Below, piece after piece: positions 8,601 through 14,400 of a stretch of 16,144 bases of DNA. Origin of the DNA: JANWHZ01 sp035545555 (lineage in GTDB: Bacteria; Patescibacteriota; Saccharimonadia; Saccharimonadales; UBA4665). Location: assembly GCA_035545555.1 (NCBI GenBank), contig DASZYD010000038.1, positions 1-16,144 of the forward strand. Reading direction: 5' to 3'. The notes under the pieces were generated by a model. It was not told the origin of the DNA. It was given only the letters and a program-made list of their open reading frames with translations, and searched no databases. A program made the position numbers and the translations under genes. Position 1 is the stretch's first letter, and each line of letters begins with the position of its first letter.

Positions 8601-10726
8601 TTGAGCCCGCTGCGCGTCGTCGAAAAACTCGTAGTAGTTGCCCAGGAAGCGCCGAGCGTACCGTTACTGTTGATGGCAATGTACTGCACATCGTTAAAGC
8701 ATGTTGTACCGTTACTCGTGCCACCCAAGGTATACAAGTACCCGTTGTAGGCAACCGCGGCATTATCGAACCGTCCGCTGGGCAGTGATGTGGTTGCGGC
8801 CCATGAACCGAGCAAGCCGGTCGATGGATTGATTGCCGCGTATTGCACCGCAGCTGTAGCGACGGTGGACGGGGCCGGATTGATCGGGGCAATGATCTGC
8901 GCCCAGTAGTCAGTGGCGCTATCCGTCCAAGCCATGGTTGTCGAGCTGCCGCCAGCGACCTTGTACGAGCTGCCGCCGTTATTGCTGGTGTCGTCCCAGT
9001 AGAGTTCGGTTTGTCCGCCGGCCGCACGCAAGTCATTGGTGCCGGTACCGGCAACGGCGTCCACCACCATCTGGTTGGCAACCGTCGTCGCGTTGTTCGA
9101 GAAGCCGGCAGTGTGACCGGTATTGGTGGTAATGGTGCCAAACGGGTTCGACGTGTCGACGTTGTAATAGGTCGACGAACCGGCGACAATCGGCTCCACC
9201 GACCCGGTCCAGGTTACCGAAACGGTATAGGTGCCGACCGGTGGGTTGATCATGTACCACATTTCGTCCACGCAGGCGCTGGAAGCGCAATTAACATTCG
9301 CCGTCACGTGCGATAACGCCGAGCCATTATACGTAACGCTGCTGGCGCTAATACCACCCGCCCCCCAAGAGATAGTCACGATCAATATACGATTCGTGTG
9401 GTTATTCGTCGTCTGCGACCATGTTACCGGGTTCGACGGCGTGGGCGCGACGTGCGTAAAAGCAGATGCGTCGAATGATGGTGAACCACCGGTTCCGCCG
9501 ATGGTATAGACGTAGCCGTTGTAGGCGGCTGCCGAGAATGAGGCCAGATTACTGCCAAAGCTTGGACCGGCCGTCCAACCGCCGGCTACACTGCCGCCGG
9601 TTAGGCCACCGCGGTTGATTTGGTTGGCCGGGAATGCAATGCTGTCCTCGTTATTGCCTGTCGCAAAATCTGCGGAACTGGTGACAACCACACTCGGGTC
9701 GATGCTGAGCGGGTAGTGCAAATCATCCAGGTGTGCCGCTACGACTTGCAGCACATTATTATGCAGGACAAAGTGCGCATCCGCGCTGTCATCGGCACCA
9801 TTTGCCTGCTTAATGACTGGCGGCGGCAATACAAATACCAGATTACTCTTTGGGGAATTCAGGCGCGCCTTCATAACTGCCTGCTGGTCAGTGGTAGAAC
9901 CGAAGGAGATGTTACCGAACAACGTTGGATCGGCTGAGTATATGCCTACCTCGCCGGTCTCCTCGATGAGCCTGGCAGCGAGCGTATTGGGCAGCTGCAG
10001 GTGATAGCTCAGCCGCAAGCTCCCATCGGCTGGCGCCTTCCCGAGCAGAATATCCTCCTTCAAACCATTCGCCTTGAAGCTATAGACCAGCTGGCCGCCG
10101 CCAGCCAACGGGTAGACCACCCGCCCCTGCTCCTCCCGGCCTGGCAACGTCTGAAAGGTCGGCACCAGCTTGAATGATATATTCAGGCTATTGTCGTAAT
10201 AGGTTAGCCCTTGGCTAAGATCGACCGGCAGCGCGACAGAATAGAGCGACGCATCTTGCTTGCCTGCACCACCGGCTTGCGCCGCGAGCTGCGCTACGGG
10301 GTTGCCCCCTGCTGCATCTTGCTTGATGCCAGCTGCGTTAAACTGATATACGTTCTGTTGTGAGTTAAACGACAACTTGGCTGCCAGGTTCGGGTTGACC
10401 GGCCCGAGCAAGTCCTCTGTACTGGCCGCAAGCGCATACTGCCCTATGACGTCGGTATCTTGCATGACCGGTAGCAGGATACCGGCCAGCGTTATGGTCA
10501 GCAGTAACAGATGCACTATCCGCTGCCAGCCATAGTACCTTCCGGGCAGCAGCCATTGCACCGCCGCGGCCAAGCGGCTGCGCGGGCTTACGGCCATAAC
10601 CTCCTGTTGCCGGTGTTCGATTTCGTGGCGTGCACCGCGGAGACGCGCACGTAAGTCGTCCACCCGGTAGTAGGATGCGTACGGCCGCAGCCGCTTCGGC
10701 TCATACCCGTCCATGCCGTTCCTCAT
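5633..10726 (-). CDS. Giant exported kelch-repeat protein with inserted B domain, N-terminally anchored
   Basis: The protein has 1697 aa and no recognised name. A ~69-aa basic/polar N-terminus (YEPKRLRPYASYY; many Arg) precedes one membrane segment at about 70-88, so the rest should be outside the cell. A beta-rich region (about 100-345) ends in YPLSIDPSVVV, a pattern I associate with large secreted and Rhs-like proteins. Residues ~395-1560 hold 18 kelch-type repeats of ~48-65 aa, with YNGYLYVLGG, then NDVQYAPIN..G..GSW, then SFTTxR. A ~205-aa B domain (about 415-620) is inserted after the GG of the first repeat. The C-terminal ~135 aa (ISLGNQFYATSITYNG... to DTCGT) is probably a beta-sandwich. 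There is no LPXTG motif or C-terminal membrane segment. Several loops carry Cys pairs. ATG 10726 sits 8 nt after TATAAT; ATG 10714, preceded by GAGGAA, is an alternative start. The likely role is binding at the surface; the ligand is unknown. Confidence 0.88.
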   Translation of the reverse strand: MRNGMDGYEPKRLRPYASYYRVDDLRARLRGARHEIEHRQQEVMAVSPRSRLAAAVQWLLPGRYYGWQRIVHLLLLTITLAGILLPVMQDTDVIGQYALAASTEDLLGPVNPNLAAKLSFNSQQNVYQFNAAGIKQDAAGGNPVAQLAAQAGGAGKQDASLYSVALPVDLSQGLTYYDNSLNISFKLVPTFQTLPGREEQGRVVYPLAGGGQLVYSFKANGLKEDILLGKAPADGSLRLSYHLQLPNTLAARLIEETGEVGIYSADPTLFGNISFGSTTDQQAVMKARLNSPKSNLVFVLPPPVIKQANGADDSADAHFVLHNNVLQVVAAHLDDLHYPLSIDPSVVVTSSADFATGNNEDSIAFPANQINRGGLTGGSVAGGWTAGPSFGSNLASFSAAAYNGYVYTIGGTGGSPSFDASAFTHVAPTPSNPVTWSQTTNNHTNRILIVTISWGAGGISASSVTYNGSALSHVTANVNCASSACVDEMWYMINPPVGTYTVSVTWTGSVEPIVAGSSTYYNVDTSNPFGTITTNTGHTAGFSNNATTVANQMVVDAVAGTGTNDLRAAGGQTELYWDDTSNNGGSSYKVAGGSSTTMAWTDSATDYWAQIIAPINPAPSTVATAAVQYAAINPSTGLLGSWAATTSLPSGRFDNAAVAYNGYLYTLGGTSNGTTCFNDVQYIAINSNGTLGASWATTTSFSTTRSGLNAVAYNGYIYVLGGQDASVYNDVQYAPVKADGTLGSWTSTTSFTTARYHFGAVAYNGYLYVMGGYNWSTSTYYNDVQYAPINSDGTVGTWTATTSFTNSRDGPGVTIYNGYLYVMGGAETYNDVQYAPINANGSVGSWTATANQSTYRTYGPALAYNGYIYSLGGQDNNGNYLSSTEYAKIDPAGYTTSFTTSGNAFTTTRVGLQEVTYNGRLYVLGGYNGTNAPVNTIYAATINSDGTIGTFTNTGMTSFTTARAWFAAVATEGYMYVIGGCSSANASCTTTTNDVATVYKAPINSDGTIGTWSNTNMNSLTTGIYGLAAVAYDNYMYVVGGVNGSTLRTAIYYHAIARDGTMSGAWTTASTTLATATAYMGVTAYGGNLYIAGGCTAGALTCTSTAATVYYASINPTTGALGTLTSTTSFTTSRGQFGLVALNGYLYVLGGWNGTTYYNDVQYAPIAASGAVGTWSTVTGSTLSTTRRGFATAAYAGRMYIAGGYNGTTYYTDVQYARVNNGGGGATGTWATTTSFTTGRTAAPGIAYNGYLYILGGTTSGAVSNTVQYSPISANGTIGAWTVATSFTTGRETFGAVAYNGYMYIFGGQDVTNTTVYNDVQYAAINANGSLSAPAGCSSFASGNSVWCLTTSMSSGDAEFGSAAYNGRLYIVGGCTSNPSSCGNYSSTVWYASFNANGTLGSWSTATNALPFGLLGTAVTAYNGYLYVLGGYQYNSGDVFFDLVTYAPLNSGTGDVGTWLQAPSFLTRRVYAQATIYNGYIYLIGGQAGWPTTPPQSEIQYAPVLANGNLGDWAIASTGLNTARSSPAVAAYNGYIYAYGGDNNSSTSFTTYNTVEYAPLNSIPRVGHYSKLISLGNQFYATSITYNGTLPGGSASISYRMAGTNASFGPTLTASSLAAATGPAMCPSAPSKGWYIWLLITLDDRQDASFPDVNGADANLTDVTVNYSSGHPTPDVRLRGGALFSSGAYQPLDTCGT
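6040..9540 (-). repeat. Eighteen kelch-type coding repeats (interrupted by the B domain)
   Basis: Each unit of about 150-190 bp encodes a YNGxxYxxGG strand pair, a variable loop, (Y)NDVQYAPI, an NGT(L/I)GSW turn and a TSFTTxR stretch, as expected for blades of a beta-propeller. Eighteen units would make three six-bladed propellers or a mix of six- and seven-bladed ones. Some DNA is nearly identical between units. A 23-nt string starting ggcgcatattgg occurs at 7233-7255, 8364-8386 and 8523-8545. A 26-nt string (ccgccgagtacgtac...) occurs at 6435-6460 and 7275-7300. This points to recent unit duplication or conversion. Confidence 0.88.
8865..9480 (-). repeat. B domain copy 4, inserted in the kelch protein
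   Basis: This ~205-aa segment interrupts the first kelch unit: GGTGGSPS leads into it, and VQYAAINPSTGLLGSW resumes the propeller after INPAPST. Its landmarks are NHTNRILIV, VTYNGSALSHV, EMWYMINPPVGTYTV, SSTYYNVDTSNPFGT, QMVVDAVAG and MAWTDSATDYWAQI. These recur in the same order in the three B domains of the neighbouring protein. The fold is probably a beta-sandwich (inference). I know similar patterns from surface proteins of uncultured bacteria but cannot attach a family name. Confidence 0.8.
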
Positions 10727-10734
10727 GCCTATAT

Positions 10735-10740
10735 ATTATA
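10735..10740 (-). promoter_or_regulatory. -10 box of the kelch-protein gene, 8 nt before the start codon
   Basis: A perfect TATAAT on the minus strand is followed by 8 nt and ATG 10726. It lies inside the 45-bp gap after the upstream giant gene. No good -35 is visible at 16-18 bp. The expected start site is at or just before the ATG, so the message would be leaderless. If translation instead starts at ATG 10714, the leader would be about 13 nt with GAGGAA as SD. Confidence 0.5.
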
Positions 10741-10771
10741 GAGTTACCTATACCGCTCATGCTACCACTCA

Positions 10772-11460
10772 TTAGAAGCTGCTCTTATAACTTAGGGTAA
10801 TATTGCCGACCTCGACGGCACTGACAGCGCTGGTCGCCGACAGGCGGATGCGCAGTGTCATGTAGCTGCCCGGCGTGTATGTGCCGCTGCTGAGCGTACA
10901 GGCCGAGTTGTTCGTCGCCCATGTGCTGGCCGATCCGGGGGTAACGTTTACATAGTTGCATATGACGGTGCCGCTACCGGCATTGTTGCTGCTGTCGCGC
11001 GCCTCCAACTTGATGGTGCCGTTTGTCGTGTCGGTCGTATAGGCGTTGACTGATAGCGGATTTGTAGCCCAACCGGCAAAATCACTCGGGATCGGCACCT
11101 GCACCACAATGTCATAGCATTGGCTCGTAGCACTGGTAGTCGTCCACTTATAGAAACTCTGCATCGAGTTGCCGAAGCCGTTTAGCCCGGTTGCCAGGCC
11201 GGCAGTCAGAGTGCCACTATTCGCAGCTGAACATGTCGCGTCACCAGCAGCGTCAAGTACCGCATTGGCATATTCCGGCGTGAGGACAATCGCCTTGGTA
11301 TGCTGCGCTGTGCCGTACGCCATGATGCCTGTTGAGGTTAACACCAGCCCGTTCGTAGTGGTGCCTATGACCACCTGCATATTTGTCGTATCGGCCGAGA
11401 ACAGCACGCTGCTGCTGGCGTTCTGCACCTGCAGCGCAGTAGTCGAGCTGGCCTTGATGT
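10772..11460 (-). other. C-terminal domain of the fibre-like protein
   Basis: About 230 residues follow the last C motif. They begin with another LQVQNASSSVLFSADTTN unit and then GIMAYGTAQHTKAIVLTPEY. A Cys-containing region with YDIVVQVPIPSDFAGW follows, and the protein ends in a run of beta-strand-like sequence (MTLRIRLSATSAVSAVEVG). This part is not repeated elsewhere in the window, so it may be the exposed tip or receptor-binding domain (inference from position in fibre proteins). Confidence 0.5.
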
Positions 11461-14400
11461 TGGCGGTCCCGGCAACGTCCAAGGTGTATTGCGGGCTGGC
11501 GGTATTGATGCCTACATTGCCAGCCGCAGTAATATGCAAACGATCCTGCAGCGTATCGCTGCTGCTGCCCGCAGGTGGGTTCATGGCAACGCCGACGGTT
11601 GCGTAGTGTGACGACCCGTCGCTCCACCCCATGCTCGTTGACGAGGCGGCACCCGGCTGGGTTGATGACGCTACCGGCAGCCCGGTGCTGTTGTCATTAT
11701 AGCGCTGCGTCTGCCCCGCCGAGGGTGAAACGATGACGTTATCACTCGTTATAACATCTACCACGACCTGGGTCGTGTTGCTCGGCACGCTCAGCGTTGA
11801 CGGGTTGTTATTGCTTGCCGCCACCGCCGACGTGCCAAACGGCGTCGTCGGGTCGACGTTGTAATACGATGAGGCGCCAGCCTCTATAGTCGTGGAGGCG
11901 CCAGCCGTAATAACTACGTTTGCCGTGCCGGTTGCCGGTCCGACCAAATACCAGAACTCAATGTGGCAGTGAGCCGCACCTGTCGTACAGTCGGTGTTGT
12001 TCAGCGTGGTCAGGCTGACGCCGCCGTACGTTACCGAGCTGACGGTTGCGGCGCAGGTACCGCCGAAGCCGCATCCCGTGGCCACACCGACGATGAGAAT
12101 ACGGTTCGCGTTATTCGCCACAGTATGCGAGAACGTGAGGCTGGTAGTAGAACTGGCGTGCCCCGTGCTGTCGTTGCCGTCATCAGTGGGCGTTGAGATT
12201 GACGGTGCAGCCGTCCGGAAGATGAGGTCACCAGAGCCGCCTGTGCCGGTGCCGTTCGAGGCGTCGAAGGTCAGGTTCGCACCAACGGCGTTTGTACCCG
12301 TGGCCGCGCCACCGCGCACCGTCAGGCTGCTCGGGGTACCGTCATTGCCCAACACGATAGCAGTGTTGGATGAGTCAACCGTGAACAAGTTGTTCCCCGA
12401 TGCGTTCTGCACCTGGAACGCGCTGGTACTGTCATGCCCGCTGGTCGGCTTCACCAAAGCCCTGCCGTTGATGGTGGTCAGAATATTATTGGTGGCGTTC
12501 CCCAGCGTGATGCTCGTAGCGTTCGTGGTGCCGATGCTGAGTGTACTGCTCGCGGGGGCATCAAGTATGGGCGTCAGAACAGAGGTGGAGCCCTGAATCG
12601 TCCCCATCACGTCGAGGGCATATTGCGGGTTGCTGTTGTCGATGCCTACGTTGCCGTTTGCCTTGATATGCAGCCGGTCGGTGAGCGTGTCCGATACCGC
12701 CGAGCCGGAATCCGGGTTGATTGCCATGGCAATGGTCGCCCATAGGTCGCTGCCCGTCCAGCTCCAGGACATCGTCGTACTTGAGCTTGTGCCGGTCTTC
12801 CGCGAGCTGGCATTCTGCGTACCACCTTGTGTCCAGTCGGTCGTCTGGCTGCCGCCGGCCGACCATCCGCTATGCGGGCCGTTGGTCGAAGCAAAGTCAA
12901 CGACGAGCTGCGCGGTCGTTGTGCCGCTTACGGTTACCGATGCGGTGGTGCTGGAGCCGTTGGCAGTGTTCGACGCGGCAATTGGTGTCGATTGGTTGAC
13001 ATTGTAGAACGAGCTGCACCCGCCGGTCATCGCTGCCGAGTCAGTAATATTAATGGTATGTGCTCCGCTCGACGGATTCAACAGGTACCAGACTGTCGTA
13101 TAGGCACTGTCTGTGAGGTGTGTGAAGTTCGTTGTACCGTCGAGCTTCACCGCAGTTACGCCGGCCGGGTTGCCGTCACCCGGCGATATCATCGCGAACA
13201 CGATCCGATCGTTGTTCGATCCGATGGTGATTGAGCAGGTAGCGTTCGGTCCGGCGCTCGAGAACGTCCCGTCGGCATCATGAGTTACGGTGGTAGGTGT
13301 CGAGCCCGCGGCAGTCCTAAAGATCAGGTCGCCGGAGCCACCAGTACCCGTGCCATTCGAGGCATCAAGGGTGAGGTTCGCGCCGGCAACATTCGTACCC
13401 GTGGCCGCGCCGCCTCGAACGGTCAGCGCACTGGGCGTGCCGTCGTTGCCTAGCACAATGGCAGTGTTGGCCGTATCGGCAGTAAACAAATTGGCACCGC
13501 TTGCATTTTGTACCTGCAGCGCAGTCGCCGAATTGTTCGTCACTGTTTTTACGATAACGCCTGCAGTCGATTGATTGACGTTCAGGTTTATATTCCCCGT
13601 CCCGCCTTGAATGGTAGTAGATGAGGCATTCGCCAGGCTGCCGAGGGTAACGGTTGCTTTGCCAGTGCCCGCGCCTGTGCCACTGCCGATGTTGATCGTC
13701 TGGGTGTTGCCGGTAGTAGTGTTTGCAGCCCCGATGCTAATAGTATTGCTAGCGGTTGAGCGGCCAAGGGTGATCGCACCCGTGCCCGCTGTCGGCCCTA
13801 GTGTATATGTCGTGCTGTTTGCTCCGGTAATAAGCACGTTACCCGTGCCTGCCTGTAGTGTCAGCGATGACGCACCGTTCGTATTGCCTATCGTTATGAC
13901 GTCTTTGCCCGTACCGGTGGCAGAATCACCTATGCCGATGGTTTGCGTCTTGCCTGTTGCCACTGTGACATGGCCGATATAGATTGTCTGCCCCTGGTTT
14001 GACTGCCCCAGCGTGAGCGTGCCCGTGTCAATGCTCCCGCCAAGGGTCAGGGCATTCGTAGCCGTACCCGCATGGATCGTCAGGTCACCGCTGGCCGTAA
14101 GGTTGGTCGATGTCCCCAGTGATACCGTCCCGCTGCCACCCTGGATCGTCAGGTCACCGGCCGTGGTACTCCATGTACTTGCAGCATTACCGGTAATTGT
14201 CAGTGCTGTGCTGGGAGCCGATTGCAATAATGGCGTCTGCACTGCGGTCGCAAAGTTGCCCATGCCGTTCACATCCAACGTATATTGCGGATTCGCCTGA
14301 TCAATGCCTATATTGCCGGAACGGGCAATGTGGAGCGTGTCTTGGAGCGTATCGGGTGTCGAGCCGCCAGAAGAAACTGGGTTGATTGTCGCCAGAACGT

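Noticed and set aside
6040..9540. Regularly spaced repeats that could suggest a CRISPR array
   Set aside because: The repeats are coding, ~150-190 bp apart, imperfect and in frame with a single ORF encoding kelch motifs. There are no short identical repeats with unique spacers of constant size, and no cas genes.
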